A stretch of DNA of 53,497 nt from an uncultured Clostridia bacterium (GCA_947625835.1 CANQPY010000005.1:1-53497); one strand, 5' to 3'. Counted from the first letter of the stretch, positions 30,345 through 40,712 are shown. The notes: generated from the sequence alone by a model not told the origin. Translations and numbers: made by a program.

Positions 30345-30367
30345 AAGTAAAAAAATTGTCAAAGAAA

Positions 30368-30620
30368 ATTGTCGTTAAGGACGGAACTTTTTGACAATTT
30401 TTTTATAATATAATTTAAATTAAAAAGTTGAATATATTTTTTATTAATAATAATTCGGGGGGACCAGCAAATTACAGAATATGCAAAAGAGGGTGTCCTA
30501 AAATAGGAACCCTCTTTTGCAATAGTCTGTTATGTAGCTGGGAATTATTAATAAAAAATATATTCAACTTTTGATTAAATATCTTGAAAAAATTGTTAAA
30601 AAGCTCCGTCCCCGACGACA
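30368..30620. repeat. 250-bp nested palindromic element between rplS and dapB
   Basis: Outer arms: TGTCGTTAAGGACGGAACTT (near 30370) and its imperfect inverse near 30590-30620. Middle arms: AAAAGTTGAATATATTTTTT (from 30423) with the inverse ending at 30572. Inner arms: ATGCAAAAGAGGGTGTCCTA (30481-30500) with TAGGAACCCTCTTTTGCA. The whole can fold into one long cruciform. It has no ORF. It could be a MITE/REPIN or a very large bidirectional terminator. Confidence 0.7.
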
Positions 30621-30636
30621 TCTCTGTTGACAATTT

Positions 30637-31389
30637 TTATAAATCAAACATATCTTCCATACAGTAGAAGCCAATAGGTTTATTAATTAAAAATTTCGCT
30701 GCTTTAATTGCTCCTTCAGCAAATACATTTCTAGAATAAGAAGTATGTTTTAATTCAAAAGTTTCGAATTCTCCAAAAAATTGAACAGTATGTTCGCCAA
30801 CAATATTACCACCACGAATAGAATTCATACCAATTTCATTTTTATCTCTTTTTTGATGTTTATCATGCCTGTTATATTCACAATAAAGAGTACTTCCAAG
30901 AGACTCATTTATAGAATCAGCAAGCATCTGAGCTGTTCCACTTGGACTATCAATTTTTCTATTATGATGTGTCTCAGTTATTTCTATATCAGTGTTTTTT
31001 AATAAAGGAGCAAGCCATTGCACTAATTTTTTCATAATCATAATATCATAAGACATATTAGCAGATTTAAAAATAGGAATTTGCCTGCTATATTCTTTAA
31101 TTTTTTGTTCTTCTTCTTTTGAAAATCCAGTTGTTGCAATTACAACAGGTACTTTATTTTGACTTGCATATTTTAAAATTTGAAAAGTAGCTACTGGAAC
31201 AGAAAAATCTATAATTACATCTGGTTTTTCTTTAATATTTTCTATTTTATCAAAAACAGGAAAAGCAAATTCACCAGTAACATTTTTATCAAAGCCACAT
31301 TTTAATAATAAATTTTCATCTTGTTCTACTAAATCGCACACTATTTGTCCCATTTTTCCACTACATCCATTTACCATTACTTCTAACAT
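30637..31389 (-). CDS. dapB: 4-hydroxy-tetrahydrodipicolinate reductase
   Basis: 250 residues. It reduces the DapA product with NAD(P)H in lysine/diaminopimelate synthesis. NGCSGKMGQ is the Rossmann loop, ITETHHNRKIDSPSGTA holds the substrate-binding histidines and lysine, and GEHTVQFFGEFETFELKHTS is a family block. It follows dapA by 20 bp on the minus strand. No in-frame CGG. Confidence 0.94.
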   Translation of the reverse strand: MLEVMVNGCSGKMGQIVCDLVEQDENLLLKCGFDKNVTGEFAFPVFDKIENIKEKPDVIIDFSVPVATFQILKYASQNKVPVVIATTGFSKEEEQKIKEYSRQIPIFKSANMSYDIMIMKKLVQWLAPLLKNTDIEITETHHNRKIDSPSGTAQMLADSINESLGSTLYCEYNRHDKHQKRDKNEIGMNSIRGGNIVGEHTVQFFGEFETFELKHTSYSRNVFAEGAIKAAKFLINKPIGFYCMEDMFDL

Positions 31390-31409
31390 AATTTTAAATA
31401 TCCTTTCTA

Positions 31410-32293
31410 TTATTTCATTAATTTAAACAATTCATTTTTTAATATTTCTTCTTTTTTCTCAGTCATTTTAGTTAAAGGAAGTCTTGGAATGCCATAATTA
31501 TATCCTAATAAATTTAAAGCAGCTTTTACAGGAATAGGATTTACCTCGCTAAATAATGCATTAATTAAAGGAATTGCATCTAATTGCATTTTTGTTGCAA
31601 GTTCTATATTGCAATTTAAAAAGTTTTCTACCATATCATGAGTATATTTTGGCATAACATTTGATAAAACAGAAATAACTCCAATTCCACCAAGAGATAA
31701 AATAGGTAAAACCTGATCATCATTTCCAGAATAAATATGTAAATTTTCACCACATAAATGAGCAATTTGAGCAATTTGTGATAAGTTACCGACTTGCTTC
31801 TTTAATTGCAACAATATTGTCTACTTTTGAAAGTTCAAGACAAGTATTAGGCTCAATATTAACACCAGTTCTACTAGGTACACTATATAAAATAATAGGC
31901 AAAGAAACACTTTTAGCAATTGTTTTATAATGCTCTATTAATCCGTGCTTGAGTACACTTATTATAATATGGTGTTACAATTAAAAGTCCATCAACTCCC
32001 AATTTTTCAACTGTTTTTGAGTATTCGATTACTTGCTTTGTATTGTTTCCTCCTGTACCTGCAATAATTGGAATCCTTCCATTTGATGTTTCAACAGCAC
32101 ATTCAATAGTTGCTAATTTTTCTTCAACAGTCATAGTAGAAGCTTCTCCAGTTGTTCCACAAACTATTATGCTATCTACTTTGTTTTGAATTTGATTTTC
32201 TACTAGCTTTTCAAATTCAGTTAAGTTTACACCATTTTCATCAAAAGGTGTAGAGATGGCTGTACCACAGCCTTTAAATAAAATTTTTTTCAT
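31410..32293 (-). CDS. dapA: 4-hydroxy-tetrahydrodipicolinate synthase, two +1 shifts at CGG
   Basis: Minus strand, ATG 32293 (AGGAGTG upstream; the GTG at 32302 is in that site). Condenses pyruvate and aspartate semialdehyde for lysine and peptidoglycan DAP. In-frame CGG at 31945-31943 (CTQA-G-LIEHYK) and 31791-31789 (AIKEAS-G-NLSQ) each need the C skipped. The result is one 293-residue protein containing [16 protein letters not shown] and the Schiff-base lysine in VAIKEASGN. The second shift is two codons after that catalytic lysine; both glycines are typical of DapA. Confidence 0.93.
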
Positions 32294-32415
32294 AAATATC
32301 ACTCCTAAAAGAAGAGTATTATTATATAAATGTAATTACATCTATAATCTATATAGATTATATTATAAATAATAAAAAAAAGAAATAAAAATTTTAAAAA
32401 GTTTTAAAAAAAGTA

Positions 32416-32444
32416 TTGACAAAAATAAAAATAGAATATAAAAT
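32416..32444 (+). promoter_or_regulatory. Promoter of the YgjP-like gene
   Basis: TTGACA (32416-32421), 17 bp, TAAAAT (32439-32444). Confidence 0.75.
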
Positions 32445-32514
32445 ACAAACAACAAAAGCGAACAACAATTCGAAAAACAAACATTTGAATAAAAACAAAT
32501 AAGGAGTGATAAAA

Positions 32515-33036
32515 ATGAACACAACTAAAAGAAAAATAAATTTAAAAACAACTGCAAACACTAATATAGAAAGACATCCAGTACCAATATTAGGAGTAGA
32601 TTATAGAGTAAAAATAATTTACCAAAATACAAAAATTACAGAATTAAATCTTGAAAATAAAACAATAAAAATATCACTTCCAAACAAATATAAAAAAATA
32701 GACAATCAAGAAATTTTAGACTTAGCAATTAATAAAATGTACGAACAAATTGCCAAAGTAGAAATTGAAAGAGCTATGGAAAAAACAAGAATAATGCTAA
32801 AATTTGCACCAGAAGAATATGAAATAAAAAGAATAAAAACATTAGGCACTTGCAAAGACAAAAAAATAACATTACATCCAGAAATTGTTAAATATAGCCG
32901 CAAAGTAATAGACTATATTGTATTACATCAATATTGTCATTTAAAATACAAAAAACATACAAAAGAATTTTTTAAAATGTTAGAAAAATATTTACCAGAC
33001 TATAAAGAATGCGAAGAAATTTTATTAAATATATAG
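32515..33036 (+). CDS. YgjP/DUF45-type metallopeptidase-like protein with altered HExxH
   Basis: 173 residues from ATG 32515 (AAGGAGTG upstream). The C-terminal part matches the YgjP-like/DUF45 family, which normally has a zinc HExxH helix followed by a conserved histidine. Here the helix reads YIVLHQYCHLKYKKHTKEFF: both zinc histidines and the later H remain but the catalytic Glu is Gln. It may bind metal without peptidase activity. The N-terminal half (VDYRVKIIYQN...) fits the family's beta sheet. Single-gene unit. Confidence 0.7.
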   Translation: MNTTKRKINLKTTANTNIERHPVPILGVDYRVKIIYQNTKITELNLENKTIKISLPNKYKKIDNQEILDLAINKMYEQIAKVEIERAMEKTRIMLKFAPEEYEIKRIKTLGTCKDKKITLHPEIVKYSRKVIDYIVLHQYCHLKYKKHTKEFFKMLEKYLPDYKECEEILLNI

Positions 33037-33151
33037 ATACAAAAGATTTTCTAAATTAATAGTTATTAGTAACAATTAAATTGGAAAATCTTTTTTTGCT
33101 TAAAACCTCGACAAAAAGCAAATAAAGTGATAATATATAAATGGTTAATAT

Positions 33152-33226
33152 TGGGGTATCGCCAAGCGGTAAGGCATCGGACTCTGACTCCGACATTCCT
33201 GTGTTCGAATCACAGTACCCCAGCCA
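33152..33226 (+). tRNA. tRNA-Gln (anticodon CUG)
   Basis: Acceptor TGGGGTA/TACCCCA, anticodon stem TCGGA/TCCGA, loop CTCTGAC with anticodon CUG, T arm CTGTG/CACAG, discriminator G and encoded CCA. It reads CAG. Confidence 0.93.
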
Positions 33227-33257
33227 TAAAAAAATAAAAAACCAAAGGAGGAAACAA

Positions 33258-35258
33258 ATGAAAAATACAAAAGGAGTCACACTAATTGCATTGATTATAA
33301 CAATAATGATATTAGCAATATTATCAACGGTTGCTATATACAGTGGAAAAGATATAATTCAATTATCGCAATTAACAAAATTTACGGCAGAAATGGAAAT
33401 ATTACAAACACAAGTAAATTCAATCTATGATCAATATATAAATAACCAAACAATAACTATAGAAGATACTTCATATAAAGGTGAACAAATATTAGATATA
33501 GAAGATGGAGTTACAACTGAAATAACATCAAAAAAGAACCAAATATTTCAAGAATTAGGTAAAGATTCAAATTCAGGGGTATATACAGATGAAATAGATC
33601 AATACAAATATTGGAGTAATAATTTAATAAAACAATTAGGAATAGAAGGAATAGAAGGAAGTTATTTTGTAAATATAAAAAGAAGAAGTATTGTAAGCTA
33701 TGAAGGTTTAAAATATGACGGAAAAATGTATTATACACTAAACCAATTACCAGACAGTTTGTACAATGTAGAATATAACGATCCTAATACTGGTAAGCCA
33801 ACTTTTGACTTAACCATAAATAAAAAAGCAGACAATAAATGGCAAATAGATATATCTAATATTCAATATAGTGAAGGATATATAGAAAAGTGGCAAGTTA
33901 AATACAAGCTAGAAAAGGAAGATTATTGGAATACAAGCGAAGATTATGCTTTTATAGTAAATAAAGTAGGTACATATAATATAAAGATTATTAATGGAAA
34001 TATATCATCTGAAATACAAAGTATAAATGCAACTAATGTAGAGGTACCAGAACATTAGGAAGTAGCAAATAGTAAAGACACAGATTGTTATAGTTATGGA
34101 GGAGATAAAGTAAATGCTCCAAACTTAAAAGGAAATATGACATTAATAAAATATACAGGAGAAATAGCACAAACAGAGGCAACAGCAAATAATAAATGGG
34201 CAAATGCAGTAACCAAAGATGGAAGTATGTGGGTATGGATACCAAGGTATGCGTATAAAATAACAGAAGGATACCATAGTAACAAAGCAGGAAAAATAGA
34301 AATAGCATTTATAGATACAGAAAATAATTTTCTAAACGAAGAAAGTGGAGAAATAATAGAAGATCCAAGCAAAGTAACATATACAACAGAAGGAGTACAA
34401 GAACAGTGGCTAGTCCATCCAGCATTCACATCAAATGCAGAAAATGGAGGAGGCTTTGGAGAATTAGAAGGTTTATGGGTAGGAAAATTTGAAGCAACAG
34501 GAACATATGATTCTAAAAGTGATACAGGAAAATTAAGTGTAAAACCAGGAAAAAATAGTTTAGTAAATATGACACCTCATACACAGTTTAGAATAGCTAA
34601 AACAAGCAATTTTTCAGAAAATGTAACAGCAAAAGAATTAGGAAGCCATATGGCAAAAAATAGTGAATGGGGAGCAGTAGCATATTTAGGCCATAGTAAA
34701 TATGGAACAAACGGAGAAGAAGTAGAAAAAAATGATTTTTATGGCTATATAACAGGTGGAAGTTATAGCAAACAAACAATATATACAACAAACAAGAAAC
34801 AAAGTACAACGCATAATGCTACAGGAATATATGATATGAATGGAGGAACATCTGAACGTGTAGCATCATATGTATATAATCCAAATGTAGATTATTTAAC
34901 ACCAGAAGAAGGAAAAGAAGAAGAAATCCTTTGTGAAGATGAAGGAACAGGAAGAGGACAAAGTACAGCATATAAAACAGTATATGCAGTAGGAAGTGAA
35001 GATGATGAAGAAGCAGCAAATTACGAAGCAAATAAAGAAAAGAAGGGTGATGCAACATATGAAACATCAGCATCAGCATCATTAAACGAAAATGCAGATG
35101 CATGGTTTAATGCAATTGCAAGTTACCCTCAGATAGACGGTCCATACTTTTATCGTGGAAGTAGATATGGAGTTGATAATACAGGAATATTCTTTTTTAA
35201 CGGAACAAGAAATATAATTCATGATGGTAGTTCATTCCGCCCTGTACTTGCATTTTAA
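33258..35258 (+). pseudogene. Prepilin-like FGE/lectin-domain DGR-type target split by an in-frame TAG
   Basis: ATG 33258 (AAAGGAGG upstream) begins a prepilin-like leader GVTLIALIITIMILAILST, again lacking Glu at +5. The frame runs 266 residues to TAG 34056-34058. It then continues in the same frame, with no further stop, for 399 codons encoding an FGE/C-type-lectin domain (MWVWIPRYAYKI, GLWVGKFEA, GIYDMNGGTSERV) and a variable-looking end (YFYRGSRYGVD...SFRPVLAF). The layout is that of the gene at 5376. No good ribosome binding site precedes the next ATG (34137), and that fragment would lack an export signal. Most likely a nonsense mutant; TAG readthrough is possible. Confidence 0.72.
35119..35255 (+). 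other. Probable DGR variable region (VR2)
   Basis: The 3' end shares the frame of VR1 (GP-Y-F-x-RG ... SFRP-x-L) and the end TTCCGCCCTG resembles VR1's TTTCGCCCAG. Codons between are enriched in NNT/NNC. The composition bias is weaker than in VR1. Confidence 0.5.
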
Positions 35259-35318
35259 AAATAAAATAATTTCATACTAACATAAACACTAGCAATTAAA
35301 AATCTTATTATTTTTGAG

Positions 35319-35356
35319 AAAGCACTACAATTTTTAAACAAATTATAGTGCTTTTT
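35319..35356 (+). terminator. Intrinsic terminator
   Basis: AAAGCACTACAATTT (35319-35333) pairs with AAATTATAGTGCTTT (one mismatch), ending in T5. Confidence 0.8.
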
Positions 35357-35431
35357 ACGTTGAAAAACTTTACTTTTACCAATTTTTACTATATAATATA
35401 CAAAGAAAAAATGAACGAAGGAGAGAATTTT

Positions 35432-36937
35432 ATGCAAGAAAACAATAACCAAGAAAACAATGTAGAAGAATTAGACATTAATCATTTAATGCAAATAAGA
35501 AGGGATAAATTAACAGAGTTACAAAATCAAGGAAAAGACCCATATGAAATAACCAAATTTAATAGAACAAACACAGCAGGAGAAATAAAACAAAATTATG
35601 AAGAATTTGAGCAAAAAGATGTAACAGTAGCTGGAAGAATTATAGCAAAAAGAATAATGGGAAAAGCATCTTTTTGTACAATTCAAGACAGTGACGAAAA
35701 AATTCAAAGCTATGTAAGTATTAATGATTTAGGTGAAGAAAACTATAAAGAATTTAAAACATGGGATATAGGAGATATCATTGGAATCACTGGCTTCGTA
35801 TTTAAGACAAGAACAGAAGAAATTTCTGTACATGCAAAACAAGCAACATTACTTTCTAAATCTTTAAGACCATTACCAGAAAAATTTCATGGATTAAAAG
35901 ATATAGACTTACGTTATCGTCAAAGATATGTAGATTTAATTATGAATCCTGAAGTGAAGAAAACATTTCAAATGAGAAGTCAAATAATTTCTGAAATCAG
36001 AAAAATATTAGATGAAAAAGGGTATTTAGAAGTAGATACACCAATGCTAAACACAATATCTGGGGGTGCAACAGCAAAGCCATTTATTACTCATCACAAT
36101 ACTTTAAACATTGATATGTATTTAAGAATAGCAACTGAATTAAATTTAAAAAGATTAATTGTTGGTGGATATGACAAAGTATATGAAATGGGAAGAATCT
36201 TTAGAAACGAAGGTATGGATATACGTCATAATCCAGAATTTACTTCAATAGAACTATATGAAGCTTATAGTGACTATCATGACATGATGGATATAGTAGA
36301 AGAATTATTTTCAAAATGTGCTATCAAAGTATTAGGAACAACAAAAATAACATATCAAGGACAAGAAATAGATTTAACACCTGGTTGGAAGAAAATTAGC
36401 ATGATAGATTCTATAAAAGAAGTAACAGGAATAGATTTTAATGCAATAAATTCAGATGAAGAAGCAATAAAACTTGCAAAGGAAAGAAATATTGAAATAC
36501 CAGACAAAACAAAAGAAACAAGGGGAGATATAATTAGCTTATTCTTTGATGAATATGTTGAAAAGACGCTAATTCAACCAACTTTTGTATATGACTATCC
36601 AATTGAAATTTCGCCACTTGCTAAGAAAAAGAAAGAAGATAAAAGGCTAACAGAAAGATTTGAAGTATTTATTGGAGGACGTGAATATGGAAATGCTTTT
36701 TCAGAGCTAAATGATCCAATTGATCAATATGAAAGATTTAAAAAACAAGTAGAAGCAAGAGAAGCGGGAGACGAAGAAGCAGGAATGATGGACGAAGACT
36801 TTATACAAGCATTAGAAATTGGAATGCCTCCAACAGGTGGATTAGGAATAGGAATTGATAGATTAGTAATGTTATTAACAGACAGTACTTCTATTAGAGA
36901 TGTTTTACTATTTCCAACAATGAAACCTTTGGCATAG
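35432..36937 (+). CDS. lysS: Lysyl-tRNA synthetase, class II
   Basis: 501 residues from ATG 35432 (GAAGGAGAG upstream). An N-terminal OB-fold anticodon domain ([20 protein letters not shown]) precedes the class II core: motif 1 ([18 protein letters not shown]), motif 2 ([20 protein letters not shown]) and motif 3 ([14 protein letters not shown]). Motif order and length fit bacterial LysRS. No in-frame CGG. Confidence 0.96.
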   Translation: MQENNNQENNVEELDINHLMQIRRDKLTELQNQGKDPYEITKFNRTNTAGEIKQNYEEFEQKDVTVAGRIIAKRIMGKASFCTIQDSDEKIQSYVSINDLGEENYKEFKTWDIGDIIGITGFVFKTRTEEISVHAKQATLLSKSLRPLPEKFHGLKDIDLRYRQRYVDLIMNPEVKKTFQMRSQIISEIRKILDEKGYLEVDTPMLNTISGGATAKPFITHHNTLNIDMYLRIATELNLKRLIVGGYDKVYEMGRIFRNEGMDIRHNPEFTSIELYEAYSDYHDMMDIVEELFSKCAIKVLGTTKITYQGQEIDLTPGWKKISMIDSIKEVTGIDFNAINSDEEAIKLAKERNIEIPDKTKETRGDIISLFFDEYVEKTLIQPTFVYDYPIEISPLAKKKKEDKRLTERFEVFIGGREYGNAFSELNDPIDQYERFKKQVEAREAGDEEAGMMDEDFIQALEIGMPPTGGLGIGIDRLVMLLTDSTSIRDVLLFPTMKPLA

Positions 36938-37058
36938 AACATTTGAAAAATTCTAAAAAGTTTTAATAGGCTAAAAAAATGCTTAAAGGCAGTAAAATAA
37001 AACATTATAGCAGTTTTACAAATAACACATAAAAAGAATAAAATTAAAGGAGTTCTCA

Positions 37059-37904
37059 ATGAAAGAAAACTATTTAGATAAAATTAAATATGAAAAAATT
37101 GGTGAAACCAAAGATGCTAAAGAACGTCAATTAAACTGGAATATTGCATTTGGATTGCAAGCAGTAGATAATCTTACACCTTCTAAATATATGGTAGATT
37201 TAGCAACTGAAAATATTGTTGGTAAGAAAAGTTATGAGGTTGTTGAAGAACAAGTAAGAAAGTATTATGAAAATGCTGATAACGAAAAAACAGATAGAAG
37301 TGAAAGACAAGCAGATGAAGTGTCAGTAAAAATAGTAAAAATATTAAATGATAATGCATTTACATTTAATTATTTAACATTGAAACAATATCATAAAAAG
37401 TTATTTGAAAACATAGATATAGGAATCGATGAAAAATACATTGGAGAATTTAGAGATTATAATATTACAAAAAAAGAGTCAATTTTAAATGGAGAATCAA
37501 TACAATATGCAGATTATTCTATGATTGAAGAAACTTTAAAATATAATTTTGAAGAAGAAGCAAATCAAAGATACACAGAAAAAACAGAAAGAGAAAAATT
37601 AGAAAGATTATGCAAATTCACAGCACACATTTGGCAAGTACACCCTTTTGGCGAAGGAAATACAAGAACTACTGCTCTATTTATACAAAAATATTTGAAT
37701 AGTAAAGGTTTTGATGTTAATAACGAACTATTCAAAGATAATTCATTGTATTTTAGAAATGCTTTGGTTAGAGCAAATTATAGTAACATTTCAAAGGGAA
37801 TTGAAGAAGATAACAAATATTTAATAATGGTTTTTGAAAATTTGCTATTTAATAAAAATAATAAATTAGATAATGCAGAACTTAAATTATCTAATAAATC
37901 TTAA
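37059..37904 (+). CDS. Fic/DOC family protein with variant Fic motif
   Basis: 281 residues. The Fic core has QVHPFGEGNTRTTALF; the consensus is HxFx(D/E)GNGRxxR, so the catalytic His and acidic residue remain but Gly is Thr and the last Arg is missing. FRDYNI and the flap region before it fit. An N-terminal segment (SKYMVDLATENIVGKKSYEV) resembles a VbhA-like antitoxin helix fused to the toxin. Fic proteins transfer AMP or other phosphate groups to target hydroxyls. The variant suggests altered or weak activity. AAAGGAG precedes the ATG. Confidence 0.78.
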   Translation: MKENYLDKIKYEKIGETKDAKERQLNWNIAFGLQAVDNLTPSKYMVDLATENIVGKKSYEVVEEQVRKYYENADNEKTDRSERQADEVSVKIVKILNDNAFTFNYLTLKQYHKKLFENIDIGIDEKYIGEFRDYNITKKESILNGESIQYADYSMIEETLKYNFEEEANQRYTEKTEREKLERLCKFTAHIWQVHPFGEGNTRTTALFIQKYLNSKGFDVNNELFKDNSLYFRNALVRANYSNISKGIEEDNKYLIMVFENLLFNKNNKLDNAELKLSNKS

Positions 37905-37997
37905 AGAAGTTTAATAAATCTAATGGCGTAGCATTAAATTAGTATTTTTAGAAAGTAAAAAAATCTTATAAAATAATTTAAGGAGAAAAGATAATAA

Positions 37998-38738
37998 ATG
38001 TTTAATTTTTCATTTGATAAAAGAACAATGTATATAATTATAATAATATTGGTGTTATTTGCATTAGCCCAATATATAACTAATCCATCAGCATTATTTA
38101 ATTTAGTAATTAGTGTACCAGGAGTATTAATAGCAATAACATTTCATGAATTTGCACATGGATATGCTGCATATAAACTTGGAGATAATACAGCAAAAAT
38201 GGAAGGAAGACTAAATTTAAATCCACTTAGTCATATAGATCCAATAGGAGGACTAATGCTATTAGTAGCAGGATTTGGATGGGGAAAGCCAGTACATGTA
38301 AATCCTAGCAATTACACAAGAAAATACTCAATGGAAAAAGGAGAAGCAATAGTATCAGTTGCAGGACCTGCAATGAACATATTATTAGCAATTGTATTTA
38401 CACTAATTTACTATGCAATATATAAATTTGCAGGAATAGCATTTTTAGACTCTAATGTTGGTTATATCATAAGGTTAGTAATACAATATATCATTGCAAT
38501 AAATATAGGTTTAGGAATATTCAATTTAATTCCTTTACCACCATTAGACGGTTCAAAAATAATTATGCCATTTTTGCCATACAATGCAAAAGAATGGTTT
38601 AGAAACAATGAGCAAATATTTTATATTATATTTGTAGTAATTTGGATAACAGGAATAGCAGGTACAATAATTTCGCCAGTAATAAATGCAGTATCAAATG
38701 GAATAATGCACTTAGGAAGAATAATATTCGGATTGTAA
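37998..38738 (+). CDS. M50 site-2 protease family membrane metalloprotease
   Basis: 246 residues with about five to six membrane helices. The zinc site HEFAHGYAAYKLGD lies in the second helix, and NLIPLPPLDGSKI supplies the family's third ligand (Asp). This is the short YwhC-like form without a PDZ domain. It cleaves within membranes; the substrate is unknown. REP-like repeats begin at its stop codon and separate it from tsaD. Confidence 0.88.
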   Translation: MFNFSFDKRTMYIIIIILVLFALAQYITNPSALFNLVISVPGVLIAITFHEFAHGYAAYKLGDNTAKMEGRLNLNPLSHIDPIGGLMLLVAGFGWGKPVHVNPSNYTRKYSMEKGEAIVSVAGPAMNILLAIVFTLIYYAIYKFAGIAFLDSNVGYIIRLVIQYIIAINIGLGIFNLIPLPPLDGSKIIMPFLPYNAKEWFRNNEQIFYIIFVVIWITGIAGTIISPVINAVSNGIMHLGRIIFGL

Positions 38739-38904
38739 GGTGGTAATAGTACCTGTGGTGCTAGTGCCTGTCCCCACGTTGACATTTTGGTGGTATTAGT
38801 GCCTGTCCCAACATTGACAAAAAGGTGGCATTGGTGCCTGTCCCCACATTGACATTTTGGTGGTGTTAGTGCCTGTCCCAACGTTGATCCTACATTGACA
38901 TTAA
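38739..38904 (+). repeat. Tandem REP-like repeats, second locus
   Basis: Four to five units around GTGCCTGTCCC(C/A)ACRTTGAC at about 35-bp spacing, separated by variants of GGTGGTATTA. Same family as 28084-28205. The array ends 17 bp before the tsaD start and so forms its 5' leader. Confidence 0.75.
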
Positions 38905-38921
38905 CAAAAAAGGAGTAAATA

Positions 38922-39930
38922 GTGGAAAAAGATATTTTAACAATGCGGAATTGAAACAAGTTGTGATGAAACCTCTGTATCTATTGTAAAAAATGGTAGA
39001 GAGGTTCTTTCTAATATTATAGATACACAAATTCCAATTCATGAAAAATATGGTGGAGTAGTACCAGAAATAGCATCTAGAAACCATATTGAAGCAATTT
39101 CAAGAGTTGCTAAAAAAGCCTTAAAAGAAGCTAATATAGAGCTAAAAGAGATTGATGCAATTACGCCAACTTATGGTCCAGGCTTGGTAGGGGCTTTATT
39201 AGTAGGGGTTTCTTATGCTAAAGCTCTAGCCTTTGCAAATCAAAAACCTTTAGTAGGTGTTAACCACATACAAGGGCATATTGCAGCAAATTATATTACT
39301 TATTCTGAATTAAAACCACCATTTTTATGTGTAATGATGTCAGGTGGTAATACCCGGAATTATTCATGTAAAAAATTATACTGAATTTGAGGTCCTTCGG
39401 AAAAACAAGAGATGATGCAATAGGAGAAGCTTTTGATAAAGTGGCAAGAGTTGTAGGACTTCGGCTACCCTGGAGGACCAAAAGTAGATAAGCTAGCAAA
39501 GGAAGGACAAGCAAGCATTGAACTTCCAAAAACTCATTTTGAAGATGAAAGCTTAGATTTTAGCTTTAGTGGAATAAAAACAGCAATTATAAATTTACAT
39601 CATAAAAATCCTAACATCAATAAAGCAGATTTGTGTGCTAGTTTCCAAAAAACAATAACAGAAACGCTAATGGAAAACGTAGAAAAAGCTATTTCTAAAA
39701 CAGGTATAAAAACAATTGCATTAGCAGGAGGCGTATCAGCAAATTCTTATATTAGAGCAGAATTTATGAAACTAGAAAAAAAACAAATAAAAGTTTATAT
39801 GCCAGATTTAAAATTATGCACGGACAATGCAGCAATGATAGCATCAGCAGGTTATTACAATTATATGGCAGGAATTAGAAGCAATTTAAGTTTAAATGCC
39901 ATACCAAATTTAAAATTAAATGACAAATAA
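38922..39930 (+). CDS. tsaD: tRNA threonylcarbamoyltransferase TsaD, four +1 shifts at CGG
   Basis: Makes t6A37 on ANN-decoding tRNAs with TsaB/C/E. GTG 38922 follows AAAGGAG. Four in-frame CGG must each lose their C: 38946 ([13 protein letters not shown]), 39355 (SGGNT-G-IIHV), 39398 (FEVL-G-KTRDDA) and 39462 (VVGL-G-YPGGP). The joined 334-residue protein then has every landmark: the metal site [36 protein letters not shown] and the final metal Asp in [10 protein letters not shown]. Between shifts the frames are only 43 to 408 bases long, so no single-frame fragment resembles the enzyme. It has the highest density of sites in the window. Confidence 0.95.
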
Positions 39931-39941
39931 GGAGTTAATCT

Positions 39942-40661
39942 ATGGAAAATAAAATGTCAATCTACACTATAGGAGATTTACATTTATCATTTCATGAAAA
40001 AAAACCAATGAGTATATTTGGAGAAAATTGGGAAGAACATGAAGAAAAGATAAAAGCAGATTGGATGGAAAAAGTAAAGCAAGATGACCTAGTAATATTG
40101 CCAGGTGATTTTTCGTGGTCTACATATTTAGAAGATACATATGAAGATTTTGCATATTTAAATAACTTACCTGGTAAAAAACTATTGTTAAAGGGAAATC
40201 ATGATTATTGGTGGACAACTGTAACTAGTATGAAAAAATTTTTGAAAGAAAACAACTTTAACACAATTGATTTTCTTTACAATTCAGCATATGTATTTGA
40301 AAATTATATAATAGCAGGAACAAGAGGATGGGGACAAAAGGAAGAAGGAGAAGATAAAAAACTATTAAATAGAGAATTGATAAGACTAGAAATATCACTA
40401 AAAAAAGCAAATGAATTAAACGAAAATAATAACAAAGAAATTATTGTATTTATGCATTATCCACCTATTACAAATCAAAATGTTCAAAATAATGAAACTA
40501 CGGAATTCATTGAATTAATGAAAAAATATAATGTTAAAAAATGTTACTATGGTCATTTACATAGCACATCAATTCAAGAAGCGGTAGAAGGAGAATATGA
40601 AGGAATTAAATTTAAATTAGTTAGTGCAGATGGATTAAATTTTAAATTACTAAAAATATAA
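39942..40661 (+). CDS. Calcineurin-type metallophosphoesterase
   Basis: 239 residues with the metallophosphoesterase ligands in order: YTIGDLHLSF (D-x-H), LPGDFSW (GD), LLLKGNHDYWW (GNHD), FMHYPP and YYGHLHS (GH-x-H). It is cytoplasmic; the substrate is not evident. AAGGAG lies 7 bp before ATG 39942. It follows tsaD by 11 bp and is co-transcribed. Confidence 0.85.
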   Translation: MENKMSIYTIGDLHLSFHEKKPMSIFGENWEEHEEKIKADWMEKVKQDDLVILPGDFSWSTYLEDTYEDFAYLNNLPGKKLLLKGNHDYWWTTVTSMKKFLKENNFNTIDFLYNSAYVFENYIIAGTRGWGQKEEGEDKKLLNRELIRLEISLKKANELNENNNKEIIVFMHYPPITNQNVQNNETTEFIELMKKYNVKKCYYGHLHSTSIQEAVEGEYEGIKFKLVSADGLNFKLLKI

Positions 40662-40712
40662 ATTATAAAAATTACCTATCAATTTGTGGCTTTGAAAGGA
40701 ATGAAATAAAAG

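Noticed and set aside
34056..34058. TAG reassigned to a sense codon genome-wide
   Set aside because: pheS, pheT, ffh and the GT2 gene end at TAG where their families end.
38739..38904. CRISPR array
   Set aside because: Units are contiguous at ~35 bp with short, similar intervals. There are no unique 30-40-bp spacers and no cas genes.
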